Numbered from the stretch's first letter, positions 40,816 to 51,150 are shown. The stretch is 64,000 nucleotides of DNA from CAWDVK01 sp963805715 (GCA_963805715.1 CAWDVK010000018.1:225429-289428), one strand, 5' to 3'. Numbers and translations are program-made. The notes: generated by a model from the letters alone, not told the origin.

Positions 40816-41322
40816 CTGCGCTGCTCCCTGCTCGTGGCGGGCGTCCCGGTGCTGGTCGCGGCCGACGCCGGATGCCCTCGCCCGGCAGCCGGTAAGCGGC
40901 CGGCTGACCGGGGCGTCCGGAGCATGCGATGACGCGACGGTGCCCCGGCAGCCGCAGAAGGCCGTTCCCCGGAGGCTTCCGCAGAGCAGTCACGTGCCCG
41001 CAGAAGAGCCATCATTTCTCCCCGTATCGGCTTCCGGCTCGCGCACCAGGCAAAGCTGACAACCAAGACCTTGACCCATGAGAACCCCTCAGGCAAGCAC
41101 CATCTGGTCTCATTTTCGGCACGAATCACGGGCCCTGATGACATTCGGCCGGTGTCACCGCGACTACCCGGCGGGCGCCATTTTGCCAGCAACTGTTCCG
41201 CTGCGGCTTCCTGGCCGTTCCGCGCGGCGCCAGCCCGGATTCATGCCTCGGGCCGGCCGTGTGTTTGCCCGGCCCGTTTCGGGGCACCGGGGCGCCGCCA
41301 TTCACGCGGAAAGGAAACTGGC
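40816..41322. other. Intergenic region without recognised gene
   Basis: About 500 bases between the secreted protein and the PAP2 gene. It should hold both divergent promoters. The reading frames here show no known domain, and I see no convincing operator or riboswitch. Confidence 0.4.
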
Positions 41323-42124
41323 ATGCCGGTGCTGCAAGCCCCGAGACAGCATGGCCGTGGCGGAGCTGCCGTGCAGGCTCCGCACCCGGCCGGCGGCAAG
41401 AAGGCAGTCGCCCTGCGGCTGGCAGGCGGCGCGATCGTGATCTGGCCTGATGGTCCTGCTCGGCCTGCTGATGACGCACGTCCTCAGCACGGGCCCGGTG
41501 CACACCGCGGACCTGGGGGTGGACCGCTGGTTCGCGGCTCATCGCACGGGCCTGCGGAACGACGTCAGCTACGTCGGCACCACGTTGGCCCAGACCACCA
41601 CGGCCATCAGCGTTGCCGCGGTCGTGGTGCTGCTGCTGCGCTGGCGGCTGGGCCGCTGGTATGAGTCCCTGGTCATGATCACGGTGATGGCGGGGGAGCT
41701 GCTGATCTTCCTGTGCGTCACCCTCGTCGTGCACCGGCCGCGTCCCCCGGTGGCCAGGCTGGACGTGGCCCCGGAGACGTTGAGCTTCCCGTCCGGGCAC
41801 ACCGCGGCTGCGGTCGCGCTCTACGGCTGCATCGCGATCCTGGTGCTGTGGATCTACGGGCGCCGCCCGGCCACCCGCGCCGTCGTCGCCGCGCTGTGCT
41901 GCGTCCCGGTCATCGTCGGCCTGTCGCGGCTGTACCGGGGCATGCGCTATCCGAGCGACGTGCTCGCGGGCGCGCTGACCGGCGGCCTGTGGCTGCTCGT
42001 CGTCATCACTACCCTGCTGCCGCAGTGGGGCCAGCGGCAGCGCGCAGCCCGGCAGCGCGGCCAGCGCGGCCAGCACGGCCAGCACGGGATCGGCCACCTC
42101 GTCGGCGGAGCGCGGCGGCGATGA
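41323..42124 (+). pseudogene. PAP2-family phosphatase with a frameshift near its N-terminus
   Basis: From the ATG at 41323 (GGAAAGGA before) a frame encodes the tail and first membrane segment up to AGGAIVIW. One extra C near 41445 then breaks it, and the rest continues from 41450 (MVLLGLLMTHVLS ...). The phosphatase motifs are intact in the second part: VHRPRPP, FPSGHTAA and SRLYRGMRYPSDVLAG. The ATG at 41450 could still give a 224-residue protein lacking the N-terminal tail. PAP2 enzymes dephosphorylate lipid phosphates such as undecaprenyl diphosphate. The stop overlaps the ATG of a second PAP2 gene. Confidence 0.75.
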
Positions 42125-42707
42125 TCCGGTCCTCCGCCAGGCGCGGCCCGGCGAGCCGTCAGCGGGACGGCGAGCCAGCCGGGGGACGGCCCGATCCGGC
42201 GGGCCCGGAAGCGGGCCACACCGCAGGCGAGCCGACAGCATCCGGCTGGCTCGCGACCTGCGCTGGGGCGGCGTCACCGAGATCACGCTGCCTGCACTCG
42301 TCGTGGTCGGCGCTGCCGCGGCCGCGAGCGGAACCCGCTTCTTCCGCCGGGCCGGCGCCGTCGTCGCCCTGATCGGGCGGGTGCGGCCACCCGTGGCGGA
42401 CTGGGCCGGCGCGGCGGGCGGCCCGTCGTTCCCGTCCGGCCACTCCACGGCCTCCACCTTGTTCGCGCTCGTCTGCGGGTGGGCCCTGGCCAGCCGGGTC
42501 CCGGGCCGCTGGCCTTGCCGGGCCGTCTGGACCGCGGCCGCCGTCTACGCTGCCGCCGTGGGCTGGTCGCGGATTTGGCTGGGCGTGCACTGGCCGACGG
42601 ACGTGGTCGCCGGATGGCTCTTCGGCACCGCCTGGATAACCGGCAGCGTCGCGGTCGTCCATGCGCTCCGGAAGCGGTCAGCCAGCCGCCGCGCGTCAGG
42701 CTGCTAG
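42121..42707 (+). pseudogene. Second PAP2-family phosphatase, frameshifted
   Basis: The ATG at 42121 overlaps the previous stop (ATGA), but its frame runs into unrelated sequence. The family homology starts in another frame around 42250 (RDLRWGGVTEITLPALVVVGAA) and continues to 42707 with RPPVADWAG, FPSGHSTAS and SRIWLGVHWPTDVVAG. A one-base change near 42230-42250 would join the two. A GTG at 42303 could make a 134-residue remnant. It is probably inactive unless this is a sequencing error. Confidence 0.65.
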
Positions 42708-42711
42708 CCGG

Positions 42712-42800
42712 CGCCCCCCGCAGCTCCTCCCGCAGCTGGCGCTTGAGCACCTTGCCCAGCGGGTTGCGCGGCAGCCCGGCTGGTTCCTGTTCAACGGGCT
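42712..42800 (-). pseudogene. C-terminal fragment of an acyl-CoA synthetase (AMP-binding family)
   Basis: On the minus strand a short stretch reads GLPRNPLGKVLKRQLREEL, the conserved C-terminal motif of AMP-forming acyl-CoA synthetases that holds the catalytic lysine. The rest of the 500-residue enzyme is missing. It is a leftover from a deletion between the PAP2 and HxlR remnants. Confidence 0.65.
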
Positions 42801-42854
42801 GGTCAGGCACGAGACGCTGACCGGGCGCGAGGAGCAATACCGGTCCTGTGGCAG

Positions 42855-43519
42855 GTGCTGCTGACCCTCTGGTCCTGGGAGGTCATCTGGGTAACCGAGC
42901 ACGCCGAGCCGCTGCCCCCCATGTACCACCGGGAGTGCGGCGAGGAATTCTCGCCCGTGCCGCACTGCCGGGCCTGCGGGCTGCCGGCAGGCACCCGGGA
43001 CGTGCGCGGCACGTTCGGCCCGAGCGGCGGGTTCGCCCGGTCCGTGCCGCAGGCCACGACCCGGCGGCGGTCGGCCGGCGGCTCCCCGGGCCCTGGCCTG
43101 GTGCCCCAGACGATCGCGCTGATCGGGAACCGCTGGTCGGCGTCGGCGCTGGCGGCGGCCTTCCTCGGCGCGCGGCGTTCACCGACATGCTGCAGATGAT
43201 GGGCGCCCCGCCGATCATCGTGTCCGACCGGCTGCGCGCCTTCTGCGAGATGGGCCTGCTGAGAACCGTCGTGGCCAGCTCCGGCTCCGGCCGGGCCGAG
43301 TACCGGCTGACCGACAAGGGCCGGGCCTTCTTCCCGCACATCGTGGTGATGCTGGCCTGGGGGGACCGCTGGTTCCGCGCCTCGGAGGGGTCGGCCACAC
43401 TGCTCACCCATACCCGATGCGGCGGCGAGTTCACCCCGGTGCTGTACTGCTCGGCCTGCCACCGCGAACTGCGCGGCGCGCAGATCCAGGTGGGCGGCGA
43501 GGCACCCAAGGCTAGGTGA
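42855..43519 (+). pseudogene. HxlR-type regulator remnant, N-truncated and frameshifted
   Basis: The first frame gives the end of one HxlR unit and a cysteine-containing linker (LPPMYHRECGEEFSPVPHCRACG). A second HxlR domain starts at IALIGNRWSASALAAAFLGARR. At about 43172 the homology moves to the next frame (FTDMLQMMGAPPIIVSDRLRAFCEMGLLR, AEYRLTDKGRAFFPHIVVML, then CGGEFTPVLYCSACHREL). A complete protein would carry two HxlR winged helices, each with its own Cys pair. The first helix is missing and one base is lost in the second, so it is not functional as read. Confidence 0.72.
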
Positions 43520-43550
43520 GCGCCCGGCCGCCCCCGCCCGCCCCGGCCGG

Positions 43551-44825
43551 CTAAGCCGAGCCTGCCTGCCCGCCGGCCGGGCCCTGCTGCGAGACAGCCG
43601 GGACCTGCTGCCCGCTGGCCGGGACCTGCTGCGGGACAGCCGGACCTTGCTGCGAGACATCCGGAGGCTGCTGCGCGGAAGCCGGCGCCTGCTGCGCGGA
43701 AGCCGGCGCCTGCTGCGCGGAAGCCGGCGCCTGCTGCGCGGAAGCCGGGGCCTGCCGACCGGGATCCGCCGCGGCCAGCGCGGCCACCTTCGCGGCCGGG
43801 ACTCCCTGCGTATTGACGATCTTGTTTGCGGTGTAGGCGGTAGCGGACACCCCCATCAGGGTCAGCAGCGCCGCAGGTACCTGGGGCAGCCCGCTGCGCG
43901 GCTGCGAGATCACCTGCACGGCGAAGTAGGCCAGCGTGATCAGCGTGAACACGACGTACTGCAGGTCGGCCCAGGCGACAGAGCCGTCATCGGAGGTGAT
44001 CAGCTCCGCCACCCCGGTGAGGAAGCCCCACCGGCCGCCGGGCGGGTCCTTGCGCATGTAGACCCGGTCAGCGCCGACACTGGCCTGAACCGCCTGCACA
44101 GCTGCCGCCGCTTCGGCCGGCCCGGCGCCCTTCGGCAGCGTGACGGGGCCCAGGCCGGCATTGCTGCGCACGACCACGGCTTTCGCGGTGGTCGCCGCCG
44201 CGACCGGCAGGCCCAGCAGCACGAGATACTCCGGCCGCCAGCTCGTCGTGACCGCGCTGGTGAACAAGTTTCCGCCCGGGTACGCGCGCGCCAGCACCAG
44301 CAGGTCAAGCAGCGCCCACACCACCGCGCCTGTCCACAGCACCACCTGCGTCTTGCTCGTGGACGCCCGGCCGTCCTGGCCGATGATGGCGGCCTTGAGA
44401 CCCCTGCGGCGAAAGCCGATTGTCTGCTGACTTGTCGCTCCCCCGGCCGCGCCTGACCCGGCCGCTGCGGCACTCGACGTGACCCCGGTCGCACTCGCAG
44501 CGTCGGCAGGCACGTCGATGAGCCGCTCCTGGTACCAGAGCAGGATGGCCTGCGCCAGCACGGCGAGGGCCGCTACCAGCAGCAGCGCATCCACCGCCGC
44601 CCCGGCCCGGCGGGCCGGGGTGAAGCCCGTTCCCATGGCCACCAGAACGGTCAGCACGACCGCCACGACACCGAGTAAGCCCGCGGCCGGCCACAGGAAC
44701 CGGTTGACTCCGCGCGTGGCCGGGAGTTGCTTGGGCGCCGACCGGCCTGCCAGCGCCCTGGCCATCTGCCCTGATGGCCGCGCCCCGCGCCCGGCTACCG
44801 CGCCAGCATCGATTCCCTCAGCCAC
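43551..44825 (-). CDS. Actinobacterial membrane protein of unknown function with C-terminal APASAQQ repeats
   Basis: 424 residues from a GTG at 44825 with GGAGG six bases before. Five or six membrane helices: two at about 45-90, then after a soluble loop two more (about 155-175 and 190-215), and one or two at about 295-340. Between them SSNAG-like PKGAGPAEAAAAVQA precedes a loop with DDGSVAWADLQYVVFTLITLAYF. The last 70 residues are a Gln/Pro/Ala tail with four APASAQQ repeats (21-base units at about 43668-43751). I do not recognise the family. It stands alone. Confidence 0.65.
   Translation of the reverse strand: MAEGIDAGAVAGRGARPSGQMARALAGRSAPKQLPATRGVNRFLWPAAGLLGVVAVVLTVLVAMGTGFTPARRAGAAVDALLLVAALAVLAQAILLWYQERLIDVPADAASATGVTSSAAAAGSGAAGGATSQQTIGFRRRGLKAAIIGQDGRASTSKTQVVLWTGAVVWALLDLLVLARAYPGGNLFTSAVTTSWRPEYLVLLGLPVAAATTAKAVVVRSNAGLGPVTLPKGAGPAEAAAAVQAVQASVGADRVYMRKDPPGGRWGFLTGVAELITSDDGSVAWADLQYVVFTLITLAYFAVQVISQPRSGLPQVPAALLTLMGVSATAYTANKIVNTQGVPAAKVAALAAADPGRQAPASAQQAPASAQQAPASAQQAPASAQQPPDVSQQGPAVPQQVPASGQQVPAVSQQGPAGGQAGSA
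43668..43751. repeat. 21-base tandem repeat, four units, in the membrane protein tail
   Basis: The unit GCCTGCTGCGCGGAAGCCGGC or close variants is repeated in frame; on the minus strand it encodes APASAQQ. Related but degenerate copies continue towards the stop codon. Confidence 0.85.
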
Positions 44826-44963
44826 AGCGCACCTCCACCGCCTCGCGCGGGTCACCGGCCGGCTGGCTGGCCGGCGGCCCGGCTGGCCTGCTGCAGCCAC
44901 GTGGGCCGCTGGCCGTTGCCCGTGACGCTAGGCGCCCGCGGGCGGACTGTCTACCGTAGGACC

Positions 44964-45689
44964 GTGCGACTCACCGACTTCGACGCGCTGAGCTTCGACT
45001 GCTACGGGACCCTCATCGACTGGGAGGCGGGCATCGCCGCCGTGCTCAGCCCGTGGGCGAGATCGCACGGGCTGGATAGGGATACCGAAACGCTGCTGGC
45101 CGCTTACTCCCGGCACGAGGCGGCGGCGGAGGCCGGGCACCCGGCCGAGCCCTATCCCGCCATCCTGGCCCGCAGCATGCGTGACCTCGGCCGCGAGCTG
45201 GGCGCCGCCGTGAGCGAGCAGGATGCCCGGGCGCTCGCGGACTCGGTACCGGACTGGCCGGCCTTCGCCGATTCCGCTGCCGCGCTGCGCAGGCTGGCCG
45301 AGCGGTACCAGCTCATCATCTTGTCCAACGTGGACCGGGAGTCCTTCGCCGCCAGCAATCGCCGCCTGGGCGTGACCTTCACCAGCATTCTCACCGCGCA
45401 GGACATCGGCTCCTACAAGCCATCGCCGCGTAACTTCGACGCGCTGACCGCCGAGGCCGCCCGGCTCGGCATCGGCCGCGACCGGCTGCTGCACGTGGCG
45501 CAGAGCCTGTTCCATGACCACGTGCCCGCTCGCCAGGCCGGCCTGCCGGCCGTCTGGATCAACCGGCGGCACGACCGGGCAGGCTGGGGCGCGACACCGG
45601 CGCCGCCGGCCGCCGTCGTGCCGGACTGGGAGTTCCCGTCCATGGCCGCGTTCGCCGAAGCGGTCGAAGCTGAGAGCGAACACGGCTGA
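44964..45689 (+). CDS. HAD-superfamily hydrolase (haloacid dehalogenase type II-like)
   Basis: 241 residues from a GTG at 44964. Motif I is FDCYGTLIDWEAG with the nucleophile Asp. Motif II is in IILSNVDRESF (Ser/Asn). Motif III is the lysine in YKPSPRNFD, and the acidic motif IV is replaced by LHVAQSLFHDHVPARQAGLPAVWINR. This is the haloacid dehalogenase type II layout. Substrate unknown; many relatives act on 2-haloacids or sugar phosphates. The gene is followed by three 16-base repeats before the DUF3500 gene. Confidence 0.85.
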   Translation: MRLTDFDALSFDCYGTLIDWEAGIAAVLSPWARSHGLDRDTETLLAAYSRHEAAAEAGHPAEPYPAILARSMRDLGRELGAAVSEQDARALADSVPDWPAFADSAAALRRLAERYQLIILSNVDRESFAASNRRLGVTFTSILTAQDIGSYKPSPRNFDALTAEAARLGIGRDRLLHVAQSLFHDHVPARQAGLPAVWINRRHDRAGWGATPAPPAAVVPDWEFPSMAAFAEAVEAESEHG

Positions 45690-45721
45690 CAGCGATCACG
45701 GCTGACAGCGATCGGGCAGGA

Positions 45722-45769
45722 GCGACCGGGGCTGGAAGCGACCGGGGCTGGAAGCGACCGGGGCTGGAA
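45722..45769. repeat. 16-base tandem repeat, three units
   Basis: GCGACCGGGGCTGGAA at 45722, 45738 and 45754 in the gap between the HAD and DUF3500 genes. Confidence 0.92.
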
Positions 45770-45821
45770 GCGGTCAGGCCGGGCGGCAGCTGCCGCCCGC
45801 CAACGCTGATATACCGGGAGC

Positions 45822-46790
45822 ATGGCCGTAGACTCCCTGCTCGCTCAGATGCGCTCGGCCGCCACCGTCCTGCTGGCCGCGCTCGATGACCAGCAGCGCG
45901 CGGTCGCCGCGCGGCCGTTCGGCGACGACGGCGCCCGCCGCTGGCTCGAGTACCGTCCGAACCCCCGCCCGGGTGCCTGCATCGCGGAGCTGAGCGGCGT
46001 GGCACGCAAGGCCGCGCACCGGCTGCTGGCCACCGCGCTGAGCGAGCACGCCTACGCGCAGGCGATGACGATCATGGCCCTGGAGGAGGTGCTCGACCGC
46101 GCCGAGCAGTGGCGGAACGGTCGGCACAGCGGTGACTACTGGGTGGCCGTCTTCGGCGACCCGGCCGGCCCGGATCCCTGGGCGTGGCGATTCGAGGGCC
46201 ATCACCTGTCGGTGACGATGACCATCGCCGGCGACCTGGTCTCCCCTGCCCCGGTGTTCCTGGGCGCCGACCCGGCCAGCGTCTGGTACGCCGGCCGCGC
46301 AGTGTCGCGGCCACTCGGCCCCGAGGAGGACGTGGCGCGCGGGCTGCTGGACGCCCTCGGCCCGGGTGGCCGCGCGATCGCCGTGGTGGGCGACCAGGCT
46401 CCGGGCGACATCCGCACGGGCACCCGGCCGCGGGCCGCGGAGGGCATCGAGCCGCTCGGCATCGCCGCTGCCCGGCTCGGCCCGACGGCGCGGGCCATGC
46501 TCGATCAGCTCGTCGCGCTGTACCTGGACCGGCTGCCCGCCGAGCTGGCCGCCCGCGAGGCCGCACGACTGAGCGGCGGCGAGCTGTACTTCGCCTGGGA
46601 GGGGCCGGTGCGGCAGGGCGGACGGCACTACTACCGGGTGCAGGGCGACGACCTGCTGATCGAGTGCGACAACACCGACGAGGGCGGCAACCATCAGCAC
46701 ACGGTGCTGCGCCGCCCGCGCAGTGATTTCGGCGACGACGTGCTCGCCGCGCACCTCGCGCAGGCGCACCGGCTGCAGGCGCACCGCTGA
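45822..46790 (+). CDS. DUF3500 family protein
   Basis: 322 residues. ARKAAHRLLATALSEHAYAQ, DYWVAVFGDP, WAWRFEGHHLSVTMTI and the C-terminal GHYYRVQGDDLLIECDNTDEGGNHQHTV-like region are the landmarks of DUF3500. Similar proteins are found in actinobacteria, planctomycetes and fungi. Function unknown; the conserved His and Asp suggest a metal-binding enzyme. No signal peptide. GGGAG precedes the ATG. Confidence 0.85.
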   Translation: MAVDSLLAQMRSAATVLLAALDDQQRAVAARPFGDDGARRWLEYRPNPRPGACIAELSGVARKAAHRLLATALSEHAYAQAMTIMALEEVLDRAEQWRNGRHSGDYWVAVFGDPAGPDPWAWRFEGHHLSVTMTIAGDLVSPAPVFLGADPASVWYAGRAVSRPLGPEEDVARGLLDALGPGGRAIAVVGDQAPGDIRTGTRPRAAEGIEPLGIAAARLGPTARAMLDQLVALYLDRLPAELAAREAARLSGGELYFAWEGPVRQGGRHYYRVQGDDLLIECDNTDEGGNHQHTVLRRPRSDFGDDVLAAHLAQAHRLQAHR

Positions 46791-46875
46791 CCGGTCGCGC
46801 GATCAAGCATCTCCGCCCGCCACGCGGGTGCTGCCCGGCCGCGGACGGGTGTGCGCCACCTGAGCTGCTGAGCTG

Positions 46876-48159
46876 TCAGCGGAGCAGGACGCGCTGGCCG
46901 CCGAAGTCCGCGGCGATCTCCAGCTGGCCGCCGAGCGCCTGCACGAAGGCGGCCAGGATGCGGACGCCGACAGCGCCGGGCTCGGCTCCCTCGATCGCGG
47001 CTACTCGTTGCGGCGGCACGCCCATCCGCTCGGCCACCTGGGCCCGGCTGAGTCCCAGGCTGATCCGCTGCTCGGCCAGGGTCCGGGCCTGATTCCTGGC
47101 CACCAGCGCGGCTGCGCCGGCCCGGATCTGGCCGGCCTCACCGGGGAAGAACTCCGCGAGGAAGAAGTCCGCATCGGCGAGCACATGCGCTGCCGCTTCC
47201 GGGTCCTGGCCCGCCCGGACCCGGCGCAGCACATCGGAGGAGAGCCGCACCGCCTCGTCATAATGCTCCACGACCGCATCGCGGCCCTCTAGGACGGCGA
47301 TCAGCAGTGCCGTGCCGGGCGGCTCGACCGCGAACAGGATGCGCAGGTCGCCGTAGACCGCGGGCCGCAGCTCCAGCAGGCCCGGCGCCGGCCGGAGGTC
47401 CCCGAGCTCGGCTGCGTCGGGGTCGGCGCGCAGCTCCCCCTCCATGTCCGTGAGCAGGTCCTCAAGCCGGCCCGCCGACGACGTGCCCGCGCCCTCGGCG
47501 GGAGACTCAGCGCCCTCGGCTGGCGCGTCAGCATCCCTGCCCGGCTGGCTGGCATCCCCGGCGGCACGAGTGACGGCGGCGATGGCTTCTTCAGCCGCTC
47601 GCGCGCCTTCGGCCGCACGAAACCTGGCCTTCAGGCTTTCTGTCCTGGCCGTGAACGCGTCGAACTGCTCCTGCAGCCGCTGCGACTTGGCGGCCAGCTG
47701 CTCCCTGTTCCTGATCACGCCGGGGAGCCGCTGCCGTAGCTCGGCCAGGTGGTCGGCTGTCCCGGCCAGGTTGTCCGCGAGCTCGTCCGCCAGGTCCTGC
47801 CTGCCTGCCCGGACCGCGCGCAGGTGCTGACCGCCCAGCGTGGCCTGCAGCGTTCTCAGCTCGTCGAGCTGATGGTCGATATCGGTGACCAGCTCGGCGG
47901 CCTCAGTGGTGTGGCTGCGCGCGACGGCGAGCCGCTCCAGCTTGCGCTGCCGGGTCTGCTCAAGAGCCGCGCCCAGGGCCGCACCCCGGTAGCGCGGGCC
48001 GTCATCGATCCGGGTCACCGCCGGGGGCCCGAGCCCGGCGCCCTCGGCGAGCAGGGCAGCCAGCGCCGCGCCCGCCAGCCTGGCCGACGCCGGATCGCTG
48101 ACGCTCAGGTCAGCCAGCCAGTCGCGGAACTCGGCGGACATCGCCAGCAGATAGCCCAT
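46876..48159 (-). CDS. RelE-like toxin fold split by a coiled coil and fused to an XRE antitoxin-type HTH (putative)
   Basis: 427 residues from the ATG at 48159 (GGAGGAG before). Residues 1-65 (MSAEFRDWLADLSVSDPASA ... DGPRYRG) look like the first half of a RelE/HigB-type fold. Residues 70-200 are heptad-like, charged and probably a long coiled coil. An acidic linker follows. Residues about 255-310 (LRPAPGLLELRPAVYGDLRILFAVEPPG, LIAVLEG) match the second half of RelE/HigB. Residues 365-427 are an XRE helix-turn-helix (ISLGLSRAQVAERMGVPPQRVAAIE). It would be a one-protein HigBA. Whether the toxin part is active is unknown. No separate antitoxin is nearby. Confidence 0.65.
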   Translation of the reverse strand: MGYLLAMSAEFRDWLADLSVSDPASARLAGAALAALLAEGAGLGPPAVTRIDDGPRYRGAALGAALEQTRQRKLERLAVARSHTTEAAELVTDIDHQLDELRTLQATLGGQHLRAVRAGRQDLADELADNLAGTADHLAELRQRLPGVIRNREQLAAKSQRLQEQFDAFTARTESLKARFRAAEGARAAEEAIAAVTRAAGDASQPGRDADAPAEGAESPAEGAGTSSAGRLEDLLTDMEGELRADPDAAELGDLRPAPGLLELRPAVYGDLRILFAVEPPGTALLIAVLEGRDAVVEHYDEAVRLSSDVLRRVRAGQDPEAAAHVLADADFFLAEFFPGEAGQIRAGAAALVARNQARTLAEQRISLGLSRAQVAERMGVPPQRVAAIEGAEPGAVGVRILAAFVQALGGQLEIAADFGGQRVLLR

Positions 48160-48235
48160 CGCTCCTCCTCCGCCAGTGGCACCAGGCCCTGAGGTACTGT
48201 CGCACCCGCCTGGCGGCCCGGCAAGCGCAGGCCGC

Positions 48236-49369
48236 CTACGGCTGGTACGGGCAGGCAGGATCCTCGCCGAGCGGGTCGCCGGTCGCCGCGTAGGCACGGG
48301 CACGGGACCCGCCGCACAGGTCCGCGTACTCGCACCGGCCGCAGCGGCCGGTGAACTGGGCGGCCCGGATCGCCCGCAGCAGCGGGTCGCCCCGGTAGAT
48401 GTCCGGCAGCGGCTGGCTGCGGACGCTGCCCAGGCCCATCGGCAGGAAGCCGGCCGGGTAGACCTCGCCGTCGTGAGCGACGAACAGGATGCCCTTGCCA
48501 TCGCGGGTCGGGGCGGTGTGCGCGCTGGCCGGCCTGGTCGCCGGGCCCAGCAGGTGATCGAGTCGCTCGCACAGGCTCGCGTACAGTGCACGGCCGGGCG
48601 CCGGCTCGCCGGCCCGACGAGTCGCGACCACGCGACGGAAGAACGGGGCCTCGACGGTCCGGACCACGAAGCCGCGGCGCGACGCGTCATACAGGAAATG
48701 ACAGACGTCCTCGTGCTCGGCCGGCGAGATGGCATCGGTCGCTGCCCCGCGGCCCACCTGGACCAGGAAGAAGACTTCCCACATGTGCGCGCCCGCCTGC
48801 GCCAGCAGCGCCGCGATGTCGGGCAGCTCGCCGACGTTGCCGCGCATCACGGTGGTATTCACCTGGACCGTGACGCCCGCAGCCACGAGGGCGCGGATGG
48901 CCTGGACCGTCATCTCGAAGTGCCCGGCGATGCCGCGCACGCCGTCATGGGTCGCCGAGCAGGAGCCGTCCAGGCTGACCGACACAGCCCGGCTGCCCGA
49001 TCCGGCGATCCGCTCGATCATGCCGGGATTGAGCAGCTCAGTGACCGACGGCGACAGGCACACCGGGACGCCGAGCGAGACCGCGTAGCCGACCAGGTCG
49101 AACAGGTCGGGCCGCAGCAGGCAGTCACCTCCGGTGAGCACGAGGATCGGATGCGGCCGCCCGAACCCGGCGACCTGCTCGATCAGGCTGCGGCCCTCCT
49201 GGTGACTGAGCTCGCCGGGAGGCGGCTGCATCGTGGCCGAGGCGCGGCAGTGACGGCAGGCGAGCATGCAGGCCCGGGTGGTCTCCCAGAACACCAGCAT
49301 GGGCCGCTGGCCGAAGTCGATGGCGGTCCGCGATCTCACCGCGCTGATGATCGGAGCCTGGGCGGACAT
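48236..49369 (-). CDS. Radical SAM/SPASM protein (TIGR04053-like)
   Basis: 377 residues. The radical SAM cluster motif CMLACRHC is at about 34-41 (CxxxCxxC), followed by TGGDCLLRPDLFDL. The C-terminal SPASM domain has cysteines in GRCGRCEYADLCGG and CPYQ for auxiliary clusters. The nearest named type I can recall is the TIGR04053 group related to haem-d1/alternative haem and peptide-modifying enzymes; the substrate is not known. No peptide precursor gene is seen next to it. A dormancy-type box 90 bases upstream places it with the hypoxia genes. The RelE/XRE fusion lies 76 bases downstream. Confidence 0.82.
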   Translation of the reverse strand: MSAQAPIISAVRSRTAIDFGQRPMLVFWETTRACMLACRHCRASATMQPPPGELSHQEGRSLIEQVAGFGRPHPILVLTGGDCLLRPDLFDLVGYAVSLGVPVCLSPSVTELLNPGMIERIAGSGSRAVSVSLDGSCSATHDGVRGIAGHFEMTVQAIRALVAAGVTVQVNTTVMRGNVGELPDIAALLAQAGAHMWEVFFLVQVGRGAATDAISPAEHEDVCHFLYDASRRGFVVRTVEAPFFRRVVATRRAGEPAPGRALYASLCERLDHLLGPATRPASAHTAPTRDGKGILFVAHDGEVYPAGFLPMGLGSVRSQPLPDIYRGDPLLRAIRAAQFTGRCGRCEYADLCGGSRARAYAATGDPLGEDPACPYQP

Positions 49370-49456
49370 CGGGGCCTGCCTCCCGCAGATCGGCTGGCCG
49401 GCAGGCGCTGTGCCCGGCGGCAGGGACAGCCTGCACCCCCGGCGCGGTCAGCCCGC

Positions 49457-49472
49457 AGGGCCGTAAGTCCCC
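49457..49472. promoter_or_regulatory. DosR/DevR-like box (AGGGCCGTAAGTCCCC)
   Basis: Copy 88 bases upstream of the radical SAM gene and just past the 3' end of cysE. The reverse complement GGGGACTTACGGCCCT fits the strong copies at 27221 and 28401. Confidence 0.65.
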
Positions 49473-49522
49473 GGCCGGGCGGCGAAAGGCTCGACGGCGG
49501 CGGGGCGGGAACAGCGTGGCCG

Positions 49523-50217
49523 TCAGATCGAGAAATCCTGCTCGTACCAGACCTCCGCGGTGGCGTGCCGCGGGCTCGGGCCGCGCCCGTCGAGCTTCGC
49601 CTCCAGCTCCTCGATCCGGACGAGCAGCGCGTGCAGGCTGACGCCGACCAGGTCGGGCAGGACGGAATGGTCGAGGTCCGGCGGCGCGCCAGCCTGGTGC
49701 GGCAGCCTGCGATGGATCACCTGGCCCGGCACGCCTACGACCACCGAGTCGGGCGGCACCGGCTTGACCACGACGGCGTTGGCGCCGATCCGGCTGTCGT
49801 CACCGATGGTGATCGGCCCGAGCACCTTGGCGCCCGCCCCTATGGTGACCCGGTCACCGACGGTCGGGTGCCGCTTGCCGCGGTGCAGGCTGCTGCCGCC
49901 GAGGGTGACGCCGTGGTAGATCGTCACGTCGGTGCCGACCTCGGCGGTCTCCCCGATGACCACGCCGGTGGCGTGGTCGATGAACAGGCCCGGGCCAAGC
50001 ACCGCGCCGGGATGGATGTCCACCCCGGTCAGCCACCTAGTCAGCGCCGAGCACAGCCGTCCGGGCAGCTTGCCGTCGTGCTGCCACAGCCAGTGACTGA
50101 CCCGGTGCCCCCACACGGCGTGCACGCCTGGGTAGCAGAGCACGAGCTCCAGGGTGCTGCGCGCAGCCGGATCCCGCTCCCTGGCCGCCTGAAGATCTCG
50201 TCGCAGGGTCCTGAGCA

Positions 50218-50218
<1 letters not shown>
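49523..50218 (-). CDS. cysE: Serine O-acetyltransferase
   Basis: 231 residues from a GTG at 50218 that shares one base with the cysK stop. After an N-terminal helical region, the left-handed beta-helix hexapeptide repeats run from about 85 to 165 (DIHPGAVLGPGLFIDHATGVVIGETAEVG, VTIYHGVTLGG, KRHPTVGDRVTIGAGAKVLG). The catalytic His/Asp pair is in the HATGVVIGE region. It acetylates serine to O-acetylserine for CysK. The C-terminal tail is longer than needed. Translational overlap with cysK shows one operon. Its position beside a Family 2A encapsulin and cysteine desulfurase fits the known genomic company of these shells. Confidence 0.93.
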
Positions 50219-51150
<932 letters not shown>

